Of a DNA stretch of 64,000 nucleotides, positions 1 through 9,042 are shown in pieces. Source of the DNA: Limoniibacter endophyticus (lineage in GTDB: Bacteria; Pseudomonadota; Alphaproteobacteria; Rhizobiales; Rhizobiaceae); the NCBI RefSeq assembly GCF_014652835.1, contig NZ_BMZO01000011.1, positions 113,200 through 177,199 on the forward strand, given 5' to 3'. Numbering within the stretch: the first letter of the stretch is position 1; the number at the start of each line of letters is the position of its first letter. The position numbers and the translations under genes are program-made. The notes below the pieces were generated by a model. The model was not told where the DNA came from, made no database searches, and saw nothing but the letters and a program-made list of their open reading frames with translations.

Positions 1-2817
1 TGGAGAAAGATCTATGTAAGAACTACGATAAACCAAAACACCCGTTGTTGCGTTTCGAATGACAAGTGAAACTCTTCCTCGCGATCCGGCCCCGACGTAC
101 AACTGTAACGTTCCAGTAGTCGAGAGCTGAGAGCCAACGCCTGGCGGAACCGTAATTGTGGAAACGGGCCATGTCTGGACAGGCGCTCCACCCGAGCCAG
201 CTGGGACAGTCCATTGCTGCGAATACGCCGTACAAACACCCGTTGTCGTCTGTGTTACTGCATTAAAATCCAGGTTGGAGGTTCCGACTGTCAGATTGGC
301 AATCTGCGCATTGGTAATCTGAACATCGGTGATTTTTGCCCAAGCAACCCGCAAATTGTCAGCGATAACGACCCCATCCTGAATTATGAATGGCCGCAGG
401 AGCTGGTTGGCCGCCGAGTAGACATAGAACTGCGAAGCAAGGATACCGACGCGGTTTTGACCATTCGAAAGCGCCTCAAGAAAGATCGCCGCGGTTGCAC
501 TATTCGCGCCTGCACTGGCCTCTGCCGCAAGCACGACACGCGAAACAGCACCAGATCCCGATGCCTCGGACGATGCTCTGAACAAGCCACTTGCAGAGAA
601 GCGGCCCAATTGCACGTTGGTCTGCGTCAATGCGTTGGCGACAGCCGTAACATCTTCACCAAGCACCGTGACTTGCGTTTGCAGTAACTGCACAACGTCA
701 GCATTGGCTTTGCCGTCCAGCTCGACAGTTAGCCTTGTCAGCTCCTGCACAATGGCGGAATCTGGCCCGACAGCGGCGTCAATGGCCTTTATATAGCTTG
801 CTGTTAAACCGCCTGCTGTCACCTTGAGTTCAGTTCGCATCCCGTCACGCTCAATGAAATTGCCTGCGTCCTGATCCGACAACGAGTTCATCAACCGATA
901 GGCTTCTTCCAGAAGTGAGCGCGTATCGATGAACTCCACCGCATCACGCACCGATTCCGTCACCTCTTCGACCAGGCCGGGGAGATAGATGTTCACCGGG
1001 TTCGTCGTAGAAGTGGTCGAGGACCACGGGGTCCAAGTTTTGAATCGATCTGGTCGCGTCGTGATCGTTGCGCGAGCGCTGTAGAATAGCCCCGGCGCGA
1101 CGTTCTTGCTGGTGATGTATTCGCCCCGCTCAACGTCCTCGGTAGCGTCTACATAGACTGGTCCGTTTGCGGGGTTAACATCTCCCACATATTCGAAGCG
1201 AACGCTTGTGATAGTGGGATCGGCTGGGGGCGTCCACGTGAAGCGAAGCGATGGAACCTGGTAGCCATCAGGACCTTCGATCAGCCCAACCTCAACCGCA
1301 AAATTCTGGACCGTCGAGAGAAGGAGAGGATTAACAGGCGGCGGGCTTGGGATGATGATCGGGCCGGGTTCGATCCCTGCTTCCGAATATACATCCGCAC
1401 CCGTCTCAGCTAATGAGAGGGTAACTTCGAAAGCTTCGCTGAGGCTCCATCGTTTGATGAGCCAGGTGACCCCTTCGAACGTAATCCATTCACCCTCGGA
1501 AACCTTCAACCCAAGACGGCGCGACACAGGCACAGTAGCCTGCCCGCCCTTGCGGTTCTGGCGATAGCGAATGTTAAGAAGGTATTGCGCGATGTCCGGG
1601 TCAGTTACTTGCAGGAAGTCGTTCGCGGTTTGCCTCGTCTTTCCATCGGCTGCGATATCCGCATTGACATAAATCGGCTTGAGGCTTGCCGGGTTCCACT
1701 GATCCTCCTTCGAGGTGAACTGGCCAGACATATGATTGTAGAGATCAAACGATGACTTACGGCGCTGCAAGTCCTGAGCGCGTGCAAGAGGAATATCAGC
1801 CGCAGTGATATTTGCTACCGGTATCTGTGGCGCACCAACGAGGAGCCCCGAAAGCCCACGCCGATTGAGGCCATAGCCGGCAACCGCATCGTCAAACTCT
1901 TTCAGCACTTCCGTATGATCATCGTCGCCAGTGACGTAGATTGCAGCCTGGTAGGTCGGCTTTCCGTTGCGCAGTGTGTCGGCAACGTTCATAGCTGCAA
2001 AGTATGTACCTAGATCAAGCTGCCCGAGGCTCTTTCCTTCGCCTATCAGCGTACGGTTCGAAATGCGCCCACGCAGACCCAGCTGATAGTTTAAGCGCTG
2101 CAAAGCCGGGTTCTGGCTGAACTGCCATGTAGCTGGATCAGACCAGCGATGCGTACCAGAGCCTCCTACAACCGTGCTATCTTTGCGGGGATCATAAAGA
2201 CGAAGACCACGAAGAATGAAACCAATATCCGGCACGCCCTGCTCAAACAGATTGCCATCGTACTCGCGCTCGACAATTGCATACGCATAGCCGGTTAGCC
2301 GCGATGTCACTTTCCACGGTGTGCCGCTGTTTGCCGAAACCTCGACCAGACGCATGTCTACCTGTTGGCCCGGTCGGCCATCGTAGAACCGGATCGTGAG
2401 CTTGTTGCCGAAGCCTTCCACCTGATACCGAGCGGCCTCATTTGAGATCGTCGCAACCGGTACGAGGACATGCTTCTTGCCCCAGAAGTAGACCTCTGGC
2501 TCCAGCCCATCGCACCATCCGTTCGACAGCAGGAATAGCTCGGCATTGAACTTGTTGCCACCGCCCCACTTTGCGTAGAAAGCGCGCTGCCCCTTCACCA
2601 AGCCGATGCCGAACATCGAGCCTACAGCAACATTGCCGCCGAACTGCACTTCACCTTGAACAGCCGTGTATGCACGCTGCTTCTTGCGGTTCAGATAGTA
2701 GTTCAGACCTGCTTGCGCGCCGTATGCCAATGCGCCGCCAATAAGCGCAGCTGCAAGCGCAGAGCCGCCGAAGAGCGCGCCAGCAATGGCGGCTCCTATA
2801 GCAGTGAAAATTGCCAT
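1..2817 (-). CDS. Phage tail tip/host-specificity protein (gpJ-like), cut by the left window edge
   Basis: A minus-strand frame stays open from an ATG at 2817 to base 1, giving at least 939 codons with the C-terminus outside the window. The N-terminus is a hydrophobic Gly/Ala stretch (MAIFTAIGAAIAGALFGG), usual for tail tip attachment proteins of alphaproteobacterial siphophages. The middle holds fibronectin-III-like sequence (SLRFTWTPPADPTITSVRFEYVG), and the region after about residue 620 is a helical linker like the one before the lambda J C-terminal domains. It should form the distal end of the tail and contact the receptor. It is the last of the visible late genes, directly after the NlpC/P60-like gene, which is the lambda K-J order. 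The family call rests on context and composition. Confidence 0.8.
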   Translation of the reverse strand, partial: MAIFTAIGAAIAGALFGGSALAAALIGGALAYGAQAGLNYYLNRKKQRAYTAVQGEVQFGGNVAVGSMFGIGLVKGQRAFYAKWGGGNKFNAELFLLSNGWCDGLEPEVYFWGKKHVLVPVATISNEAARYQVEGFGNKLTIRFYDGRPGQQVDMRLVEVSANSGTPWKVTSRLTGYAYAIVEREYDGNLFEQGVPDIGFILRGLRLYDPRKDSTVVGGSGTHRWSDPATWQFSQNPALQRLNYQLGLRGRISNRTLIGEGKSLGQLDLGTYFAAMNVADTLRNGKPTYQAAIYVTGDDDHTEVLKEFDDAVAGYGLNRRGLSGLLVGAPQIPVANITAADIPLARAQDLQRRKSSFDLYNHMSGQFTSKEDQWNPASLKPIYVNADIAADGKTRQTANDFLQVTDPDIAQYLLNIRYRQNRKGGQATVPVSRRLGLKVSEGEWITFEGVTWLIKRWSLSEAFEVTLSLAETGADVYSEAGIEPGPIIIPSPPPVNPLLLSTVQNFAVEVGLIEGPDGYQVPSLRFTWTPPADPTITSVRFEYVGDVNPANGPVYVDATEDVERGEYITSKNVAPGLFYSARATITTRPDRFKTWTPWSSTTSTTNPVNIYLPGLVEEVTESVRDAVEFIDTRSLLEEAYRLMNSLSDQDAGNFIERDGMRTELKVTAGGLTASYIKAIDAAVGPDSAIVQELTRLTVELDGKANADVVQLLQTQVTVLGEDVTAVANALTQTNVQLGRFSASGLFRASSEASGSGAVSRVVLAAEASAGANSATAAIFLEALSNGQNRVGILASQFYVYSAANQLLRPFIIQDGVVIADNLRVAWAKITDVQITNAQIANLTVGTSNLDFNAVTQTTTGVCTAYSQQWTVPAGSGGAPVQTWPVSTITVPPGVGSQLSTTGTLQLYVGAGSRGRVSLVIRNATTGVLVYRSSYIDLSP

Positions 2818-2823
2818 GCTTGA

Positions 2824-3222
2824 TTATCCAGCGAGAAAGGCGGCTTTGACGCGGGACACGTCATGAAAGCTTGCGCCGGTTTCTGTCTTGGTCAGGAATT
2901 TGCTGCCGACGCACACGCCGACATGCTCGGCATCGCCAAGCTGAATGATAGCGATATCACCTAGCCGCGCAGCAGCCGGTGCGCATGGCTCCAGATGGGC
3001 TGAAAAGAACGTTACGAGAGAAGTATGTCCCTCGCGCCGCAAAGTGCGCTGTGCGCCCGCCAGCGTGCGATAGCGACCTTTGTATGTCTCGCACATGGAG
3101 GTACCTGACAGCGTGTCTGCTACGCGGCAACCGAGAAAGAAGCAGTCCGAGACGCCATAGGAGTAGACCTTGGCAAGCTCCGCTTCGATCACGGGCTGCA
3201 CGATCTCATAGCGTGATTTCAT
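2824..3222 (-). CDS. NlpC/P60-like tail assembly protein (DUF6950-type)
   Basis: 132 residues. Cys27 in YGVSDC and His100 in EHVGVCVG are placed like the Cys-His pair of NlpC/P60 peptidases, and RLGDIAII before the His is the usual Gly-Asp strand. The family cleaves peptidoglycan peptides; the lambda K homologue acts in tail tip assembly and entry. I start at the ATG at 3222 rather than the in-frame codon at 3237, because it overlaps the stop of the upstream tail gene as TGATG. The third member of a catalytic triad cannot be assigned by eye, so activity is inferred. Confidence 0.7.
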   Translation of the reverse strand: MKSRYEIVQPVIEAELAKVYSYGVSDCFFLGCRVADTLSGTSMCETYKGRYRTLAGAQRTLRREGHTSLVTFFSAHLEPCAPAAARLGDIAIIQLGDAEHVGVCVGSKFLTKTETGASFHDVSRVKAAFLAG

Positions 3223-3806
3223 CAGCGCTGCCCCCACTCAAGCGTCCAATTGGCATTGACTGCCACGTACTCCAAACCCGTATCGGTCGCGTCGTTGTCG
3301 AAGTTCTGCTCCGCCGGCGAACGCTTCACTAGCGTTGCACCGCGCGCTGAGCGCCCTGGCGGCTGAAGATCAATCGTAATCGATAGAGTTCGAATACCCT
3401 TGGCGTCGGCAGCGCCTTTCGAATACCGTACCTGATCAATCTCGTAGATTGAGGATGCGAGTATGCCGATTGGCTCGTCGGTGACTGGATCACCGGCCAA
3501 ATGAGCTATAATCACCGGTGCGTTTTGATACGCGTAGCTTTCAATCTGTGCGATGGCATCATCAGGATCAGCCGTTGGAATGTTTGAGAACCCAATAGTG
3601 CGGGTAGTGACAGCTACGCCCAAGTCAGAAGACATCTCGCCAGTCTGGAGCCAACGGTTCGGCTTATAGACCAGTCCATTGTAAGTGAACGGTCTGCCGC
3701 CTCGATGGTAACCCACGGTTTTGCCCGGTAAATCGAAGCGGATCAGGTCAAGACGTCTGATCTGCCCACTTTCAAGTTGTGATTCAACGGCAGGGCCTAA
3801 GCTCAT
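3222..3806 (-). CDS. Distal tail/baseplate protein (DUF2163-like)
   Basis: 194 residues, soluble, no signal peptide or membrane segment. The N-terminal half (LDLIRFDLPGKTVGYH, then FTYNGLVYKPNRWLQTGE) resembles phage proteins of the DUF2163 and lambda L/M type that sit between the tape measure and the tip protein. It is shorter than the GTA baseplate protein of about 290 residues. It overlaps the upstream gene by ATGA and the downstream NlpC-like gene by TGATG, so the tail genes are translationally coupled. A structural role at the tail tip is inferred from position. Confidence 0.6.
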   Translation of the reverse strand: MSLGPAVESQLESGQIRRLDLIRFDLPGKTVGYHRGGRPFTYNGLVYKPNRWLQTGEMSSDLGVAVTTRTIGFSNIPTADPDDAIAQIESYAYQNAPVIIAHLAGDPVTDEPIGILASSIYEIDQVRYSKGAADAKGIRTLSITIDLQPPGRSARGATLVKRSPAEQNFDNDATDTGLEYVAVNANWTLEWGQR

Positions 3807-4465
3807 GAAAAAAATACCTCTTGCGCACTGAACGATGGGGATCGATCAGACCAAGACTTGCGTGCGCTGTATGATCCGGGGTCAATCTGCATCAGACAGG
3901 ACGGCTTTTCGAAATTAGCAACAAGCGGGAGCGTGAATACGCCGATATCGAGATTGTGCCGTATCGATAGAGTGACGATCCCGGCTGTGCTGGCTGCCAC
4001 ATCGACCAGGATCCGGTGAAGCGAAACTACAGACGCCGACTGACGCACCTCGACATAATCACCAGCACGGAACTGAAACAGCGCAGGAAGGCCAGAGACG
4101 ATTAGGGAGTTTGCAGATCGGCTGGTGATCGTCGCCGTGCCATCGAACGCGCCACCGCCTGCCCTAGCGCCAGACAGGGGCCGGTTGCCATTCGCCTCGC
4201 TCCAGGCAATTGGACGCATGCGGAAAGGGTCATAGGCCCGAAACACTTCAAGCCCATCGCCTGCCCTCATCATGAAAGCGTCCATCTTGCCGAAGTCGCG
4301 CTCATCAAGCCAACCGGGCGTGTACTGCGCCACCCAATAGTGAGTGCCGTAGATTTGCACCTCTGTGCGACGCCCTTCCATGCGATCAACGTTGCGAGGT
4401 TGGATCGGGTCGAAATCCACCGCCTGCCAACCGCGAATGGCCGGAAGCTCGATTACTGTCGCCAT
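3803..4465 (-). CDS. Distal tail protein, phage hypothetical
   Basis: 220 residues from an ATG at 4465 that overlaps the tape measure stop as TGATG; a TTG three bases earlier is less likely. The sequence is rich in beta-type segments, with WVAQYTPGWLDERDFGKMDAF near residues 45-65 and repeated turn motifs, and has no enzyme motif that I can see. The slot right after the tape measure is normally filled by the distal tail (Dit or lambda M-like) protein. The role is inferred from gene order alone. Confidence 0.55.
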   Translation of the reverse strand: MATVIELPAIRGWQAVDFDPIQPRNVDRMEGRRTEVQIYGTHYWVAQYTPGWLDERDFGKMDAFMMRAGDGLEVFRAYDPFRMRPIAWSEANGNRPLSGARAGGGAFDGTATITSRSANSLIVSGLPALFQFRAGDYVEVRQSASVVSLHRILVDVAASTAGIVTLSIRHNLDIGVFTLPLVANFEKPSCLMQIDPGSYSARKSWSDRSPSFSAQEVFFS

Positions 4466-6735
4466 CAACCGAACTCCGCGCCGTTTTGATATCGCACCTG
4501 GCGTGCAGCTTCATTCGCCTGCACGATCTTGACTGACTGCTGCCCGGACTGCTCAAGAATGCGCGCTTCCAGATCAGGAGAGAGGCGAACCTCAACCGTC
4601 GAGCTTCCGCCATTTTGATTTGCGGCAGCCGGCTGATTGTTGTTCGCGCCGATCGCCCGTCCAGCATTCATTGCCTCAAGCATCTGGCGATGCTGTGCCG
4701 CTGGACCAGCCCGGACAACAAACTCCTGACCGTGGGTATAATGGCCCGACATTTGGTTAGCAGCCATGTTGCCGGTCCAACCGCCCGACGACATACCGCG
4801 CATGCCAGCCCACGGGTCATTTTTGACGCCAAACAAACCGCCAACAGCACCGAGCAAACCGCCAAGGAAGCCGCCACCGCTCGAACCCGATGTGAAGAAG
4901 TTGTCGATTGCTAAATCCATCATCTTGTCGATGATCTTGTTTAGTGCGTTCAAAGCCGCATCCGCAAACGATTGAAAGAAGCCCTTGCCCTGCTCCAAAC
5001 CAGAGCGAAGGTCGGTCATAAAGCCCTTGGTCGTATCTTTTGCGAAATCGAAAGCATCGCGCAGGCGGTTCGTCCGGTCCTCCGTGTTCGCCATCGAAAC
5101 AGCCAAACCCTCAAGCTCCTGGCGTTGCTTTGGCGTCAGCTTGATATTGTCGTTTGCTGCCTGATTTAGGAGGTCTTGGGTATAGCGAAGTCGGTTTGCC
5201 TCACGTTCGGTCATGCCAAGGACACGGGCCTCAAGCTCTTGTTGTGCGATGAACTGCTGAGCATCCTGCACAAGCCTCTGATATGCCTTGGCAGCACGCT
5301 GCGCAGCTTTATCGACCTTATCCAGTTCCGAGCCGAACTGACGGCTAGGCAAAGCTGCCTTGGTCATTCCTGCATCAACTTTGGCGAGTTGATCTTCAAG
5401 CCGACCAAGAGCGAAATCGAGAGCGTTCACTTCCTTGAGGGAAGCATCGGCGCTGTATTCGAATGGTGCGAAGCTCATTCCGGTAGCGCCTCGGAACGCA
5501 TCACGCCGACCGACCGCGCTTTCCCACTGTGCATTTGCGGTGATCAACGCAGTGCGCGCCGCTTCAACCTGCATGGCTATCTGGTCACGCAACGCGGCGG
5601 TGTAGGTTCGGGACGCGCTTGTGCTGTTGCCAAGAGCCTGCTCGTTCGTGCGATACGCCTGATTTGCAATCTGCGCAGCACTCGCCGCCTCAGAAGTGTT
5701 ATTGCGCAAGACGAGGTAAGCGGCAGCAACGGCCATGACAGCGGCACCGATCGGGCCACCAAGAAACGCCATAGCTACGGACAACGCACGTGCTGAAACG
5801 GTTGCCAAATTCATCGCCCCGTTCATCGCGAAGATGGAGGCCGTAATGCTCGTAATGCCAGAGATGATATGCCCAGCAGCGAAAATACCAAGCGCTGTGG
5901 TGATCCCGCCAATGTTATCAGTCAACAGCCGTGAGATGGTTGCGATTGCGTTGAGAGTGCCGATGATGGCATCGCCAGCCCCCTTACTCGAGACAAGCGC
6001 CTGGAAGAAATCTTCAACAGACTTGCGGGCAGCATCTTGAGCGCGCTGGAGCGGCGTGTAACCAGCCTCTGCGATGCCCTTCACCTGGCTCTCAAGGGCC
6101 TCGAAAACTACGCCCTGCGCTTCAAGTCCGCGGTTCGTCTCCATCAGCGATTTAACAAGCTTCTTCTGGTCCGCATCAAGCTGGATGCCGCGCTGAGAAA
6201 GCATGGCAAAGCCTTTCACCGGATCTGCTAGAGCGCGTGCGAGGCCTTCGAAGTTCTGCTGCAGATTGCCGCCCCATGCTGCGCTCATGTCATCGGCAAG
6301 CTGGATCGACCGAAGCGCTACCTGCTCGGTGAACTGGAAGCTGGCAAGGTTCGGAGCCAGATCGAGAATTTCCTGTGCCGAACGCCCCGTAAGCTTCTCC
6401 TGCGCAGATGCGAAGTCGAGTATTTTTCGCGTCGTCAAATCCCATGTGTAGCCATTCAGCTTCAAGGCCGCGTCAATCTTCCGCGTCGATGCGGCGACCG
6501 CATCAAGACGTGTCTGAGCATTCATTGCGGCATTGACAAAGGCACCTATGCCAAATGCCGCACCAAGCCCTGTAGCAAGCGCGGCGAACGCACCACGCAT
6601 GCCGACAGCGGCTAGCTCAAGACGACGCGACCGCGCTTCTGCTCTATCCGCAGCGCCTGAAAACTGGTCAAGGTTCTTTTCAGCACGGGCGACTTCTGCC
6701 GAATCCACACGCAAGCCTAAGGTCGCGATATCCAT
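4465..6735 (-). CDS. Phage tail tape measure protein
   Basis: 756 residues. The N-terminus (MDIATLGLRVDSAEVARAEK) is followed by long helical segments, a hydrophobic central block at roughly residues 265-350 (Ile/Ala/Gly-rich, membrane-like) and a Gly/Asn/Gln-rich C-terminus, the classic tape measure layout. The protein sets tail length and helps DNA cross the inner membrane. I place the start at 6735 because AGAAGGATC sits just upstream; the in-frame codon 57 bases earlier has no such site. It precedes three opposite-strand cargo genes that separate it from the tail chaperone genes. Confidence 0.88.
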   Translation of the reverse strand: MDIATLGLRVDSAEVARAEKNLDQFSGAADRAEARSRRLELAAVGMRGAFAALATGLGAAFGIGAFVNAAMNAQTRLDAVAASTRKIDAALKLNGYTWDLTTRKILDFASAQEKLTGRSAQEILDLAPNLASFQFTEQVALRSIQLADDMSAAWGGNLQQNFEGLARALADPVKGFAMLSQRGIQLDADQKKLVKSLMETNRGLEAQGVVFEALESQVKGIAEAGYTPLQRAQDAARKSVEDFFQALVSSKGAGDAIIGTLNAIATISRLLTDNIGGITTALGIFAAGHIISGITSITASIFAMNGAMNLATVSARALSVAMAFLGGPIGAAVMAVAAAYLVLRNNTSEAASAAQIANQAYRTNEQALGNSTSASRTYTAALRDQIAMQVEAARTALITANAQWESAVGRRDAFRGATGMSFAPFEYSADASLKEVNALDFALGRLEDQLAKVDAGMTKAALPSRQFGSELDKVDKAAQRAAKAYQRLVQDAQQFIAQQELEARVLGMTEREANRLRYTQDLLNQAANDNIKLTPKQRQELEGLAVSMANTEDRTNRLRDAFDFAKDTTKGFMTDLRSGLEQGKGFFQSFADAALNALNKIIDKMMDLAIDNFFTSGSSGGGFLGGLLGAVGGLFGVKNDPWAGMRGMSSGGWTGNMAANQMSGHYTHGQEFVVRAGPAAQHRQMLEAMNAGRAIGANNNQPAAANQNGGSSTVEVRLSPDLEARILEQSGQQSVKIVQANEAARQVRYQNGAEFG

Positions 6736-6794
6736 CGGCGTTGATCCTTCTGAAACTGTGAGGTAAGTTCGCGCCCAGATTTTCGGGGGCATGA

Positions 6795-7088
6795 ATGATC
6801 ATCAAACAGCGCTGGACACTATTCGGATATCTCGGAATAGTTTTCGTATTCGCTGGCCCGGCCCTTGCAGGGTATGGCTATTTGCAGATCGCCGATGCCG
6901 TCAGCGCCACATTAACCAACCCCTATTCCGCGCAATATCTAAACGTGAGAACCAGCTACTGGATGATTGGAGCCGGCGGGATAATGTCTTTGGCGTCACT
7001 GCCTATGATGCTGATTGGCCGATCACTGGAAACAGAGCCTGACGAGTTCACAACTCACGCTCCAGGGGGGCGCGATCCGAACTTCTAA
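6795..7088 (+). CDS. Small membrane protein, prophage cargo
   Basis: 97 residues with two hydrophobic segments (about residues 8-32 and 58-75) and a short polar tail. It runs against the tail operon, with the start codon only 60 bases from the tape measure start, so the two are divergent. Another frame starts at 6791 but lacks membrane character. I do not recognise the family. It is the first of three plus-strand genes at 6.8-8.3 kb, two of which encode lipoproteins, suggesting a lysogenic-conversion islet that modifies the host envelope. Confidence 0.55.
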   Translation: MIIKQRWTLFGYLGIVFVFAGPALAGYGYLQIADAVSATLTNPYSAQYLNVRTSYWMIGAGGIMSLASLPMMLIGRSLETEPDEFTTHAPGGRDPNF

Positions 7089-7152
7089 GCCTTTCGGATA
7101 ACTGGACTCAGCCGTATCCCTCTGTTTCATGCATCATGTAGTAGGGGGCATC

Positions 7153-7779
7153 ATGAAACATTTCTATATCGCGCTAGCCGCAGGGCTGGCGTTAACTGGT
7201 TGCCAATACAAGGCCGAACCAGTCGCAATCGGCGCATTTAACGTCTACTCGTCTTACGAGAACAAATTGCCGGGAAAGTATCTTCTCTACGTTGATGCTT
7301 CTGCGCTCAATCAGAACGTCAAGCCATCGGATATGAACTGCGCCGCCCATTCGTATCCGCTTGAGCTTGCAGCGAGTTTCAAATCTTCGACGCGTCAGAC
7401 ACTCTCCAACCTTGTGGGCGAGTTAGAGTTGGTTGACACCCCACTTGATCGGTCAAAGCTTGCAGAACGCAACGCTCGCGGGATGATCATAGTCAAAGGC
7501 GAACAAACGATAGCTCGCATCCGTGTGATGCCGGGCTTCTGGTCGGCTACGCTTGAGGCAGACGTTGAAATTGTCTCATCCATCACCGTCGACGGGAAGA
7601 ATGGACGCTTACTTGGCAATACCGTGTCGGGGCGCGGTGTTGCACAAGCTGATGCTGGAGCGTTCTGCGAAGGCGGTGCGAAGTCACTCTCGCAAGCCGC
7701 AAGCGATGCAGCACGCCAGGCACTTACAAGACTTGGAGAGGCGCTCAATAATTCTGATCGTGTCAGAACAGGCATGTAG
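7153..7779 (+). CDS. Predicted lipoprotein, prophage cargo
   Basis: 208 residues. The N-terminus is a lipoprotein signal ending in the lipobox LALTGC, so the mature protein should be anchored by a lipidated Cys. The ATG at 7153 has a G-rich Shine-Dalgarno site (GTAGGGGGCATC); the upstream in-frame ATG would spoil the signal. The body has alternating beta segments (ARIRVMPGFWSATLEADVEI) and a helical C-terminal part with DAARQALTRLGEALNNSD. It resembles uncharacterised alphaproteobacterial lipoproteins; I cannot name a function. It lies in the same-direction islet as the genes on either side. Confidence 0.65.
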   Translation: MKHFYIALAAGLALTGCQYKAEPVAIGAFNVYSSYENKLPGKYLLYVDASALNQNVKPSDMNCAAHSYPLELAASFKSSTRQTLSNLVGELELVDTPLDRSKLAERNARGMIIVKGEQTIARIRVMPGFWSATLEADVEIVSSITVDGKNGRLLGNTVSGRGVAQADAGAFCEGGAKSLSQAASDAARQALTRLGEALNNSDRVRTGM

Positions 7780-7808
7780 AACGCACTTCCCGATGAGGAA
7801 AGACGATA

Positions 7809-8306
7809 GTGAGAAAGCTTATATTCCTTCTATGCTTAGTAGGGTGCGGTACCAATCAAGCGCCAGTAGCGGCCCCTGTTCATGTGCAACGCTTCACCGT
7901 GACAAGTGATGACGAGAAACTTGCCTGTCACGGAATATACATGCTCTTTGAAAGACAACATGAAATAGTCGCCGGGGTAACATGCGCTGATGGACGACAA
8001 GGCCGTCTAGCAATCTTTATCCACCCTGATGGGCATCCAACGACTGCCACTATGTCTTTGAGCGACGGATCAACGTCACATGCGACGTTTCAACCCGTCT
8101 CAAGAGGCGAAATCGCATACGGCAAGTCTACGAACCTGCGTGCCGCAGTGAAACCAGCATTTACAAGGGCGAGCACCCAAAACGATTATAAGCCAAAGCC
8201 TCGACAATTTACGAGCCGCAGCTACATACGGGGCCCCCGAGGCGGATGCTACTACTGGAACTCTAACGGCAACAAAACTTATGCAGACCGAAATCTCTGT
8301 CGCTAA
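7809..8306 (+). CDS. Lipoprotein with C-terminal GPRGG-type adaptor motif
   Basis: 165 residues from a GTG start with AGGAAAG upstream. The N-terminus MRKLIFLLCLVGCGTNQ is a short lipoprotein signal with Cys13 as the likely lipidated residue. The C-terminus (GPRGGCYYWNSNGNKTY, followed by ADRNLC) matches the pattern of the so-called PBCV-specific basic adaptor domain, in which GPRGG-x-YY and a later G-x-K-x-Y recur. The function of that domain is unsettled. The gene's last bases overlap the end of the convergent tail chaperone frame (8303). It is probably envelope-located cargo expressed from the lysogen. Confidence 0.6.
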   Translation: MRKLIFLLCLVGCGTNQAPVAAPVHVQRFTVTSDDEKLACHGIYMLFERQHEIVAGVTCADGRQGRLAIFIHPDGHPTTATMSLSDGSTSHATFQPVSRGEIAYGKSTNLRAAVKPAFTRASTQNDYKPKPRQFTSRSYIRGPRGGCYYWNSNGNKTYADRNLCR

Positions 8307-8635
8307 CCGAATATCGCATCGAACAACTCCGGCGTTAGAGGCCTGCTAGAAACAGTTGGCCGCTGATCCTCTGGTTTGTTCGCATACTCAAGATAGGCTT
8401 TATCCATCTCTCGGACGGCGTATTTGAAACACTCGCCGTCCACTTCATCCAGATCGTTGTGGCCTATCCAATTATCGATGGACGCTAGGGGTATAGGCCC
8501 AACACCCATCGATAATTGTCTGTCAGTCGATAGCTCCCAGAACGCAGACAGCCATCCGTATGTCCCAGGCATCAGATCTCCGTCGAGGATCAGATCATCG
8601 CCCGCGAGCGAGCGAGCTACGACTTCTTTGAGCCG
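8303..8635 (-). CDS. Tail assembly chaperone, -1 frameshift extension (lambda T-like)
   Basis: This frame is open from the slippery site at 8635-8641 to the stop at 8303 and adds 110 residues to the first 136 of the gene at 8617-9042, giving a 246-residue fusion. An internal ATG at 8572 (MPGTYGWLSAFWELS) could also start it, but the 21 codons before that ATG read as good protein (DDLILDGDLMPGTYGW), which favours the fusion. In lambda, gpG and gpGT coat the tape measure and recruit the tail tube protein. The arrangement here, between tail tube and tape measure, is the same. Confidence 0.78.
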   Translation of the reverse strand, partial: RLKEVVARSLAGDDLILDGDLMPGTYGWLSAFWELSTDRQLSMGVGPIPLASIDNWIGHNDLDEVDGECFKYAVREMDKAYLEYANKPEDQRPTVSSRPLTPELFDAIFG

Positions 8636-9042
8636 TTTCCCACCATCTCCTTGTCAGCAGCGCGGCTATTATCAACGATGCGGGCTGCATAGATAACGGC
8701 ATCCTGAACCACACCGAAATCAGGATCAGTGAGCCACTTCCTTGCCAGTTCGGCATCGTAAGCGATCAGCTTGCCACCTTCCGTGAACCCGTTCCAGTCC
8801 AAAAGTACAGCTTCGTAGAGGGTTTCACCCAAGACACGTAGCGAAGCTTCCTGTTTCAACGTGCCGTCTGGTTCGCGCTCATCACGTGTGATCTTCCGTT
8901 CCTTGCGAGAACGGATGGCGGAGACAGTCGGGCTGGACATGCCGCGCACGCGAAGACGCACGTCCCCCATACCGGGAATGTCGCCCACCCACTCGCCTGC
9001 CTCGACCTTCTTGCTGTCACGCTTAAGACCACCGATATCCAT
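8617..9042 (-). CDS. Tail assembly chaperone (lambda G-like)
   Basis: 141 residues, directly after the tail tube gene with start and stop codons overlapping as TAATG. It begins MDIGGLKRDSKKVEAGEW and is helical after about residue 70. It ends GNGSKKS; the codons for Val-Gly-Asn there (GTG GGA AAC) form a -1 slippery heptamer in the correct phase. Most ribosomes should make this short form and a few the G-T fusion. Identification rests on position, size and the frameshift signal. Confidence 0.75.
   Translation of the reverse strand: MDIGGLKRDSKKVEAGEWVGDIPGMGDVRLRVRGMSSPTVSAIRSRKERKITRDEREPDGTLKQEASLRVLGETLYEAVLLDWNGFTEGGKLIAYDAELARKWLTDPDFGVVQDAVIYAARIVDNSRAADKEMVGNGSKKS
8635..8641 (-). other. 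Programmed -1 ribosomal frameshift site (GGGAAAC)
   Basis: On the minus strand the sequence reads G GGA AAC in the zero frame of the chaperone gene, the X XXY YYZ form. A -1 slip leads straight into the open frame ending at 8303. Lambda uses GGGAAAG at the same place. The zero-frame stop lies 16 bases downstream of the heptamer. A GC-rich alternating CTCG/GCGGGCG stretch just after it might form the stimulatory structure. Confidence 0.8.
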
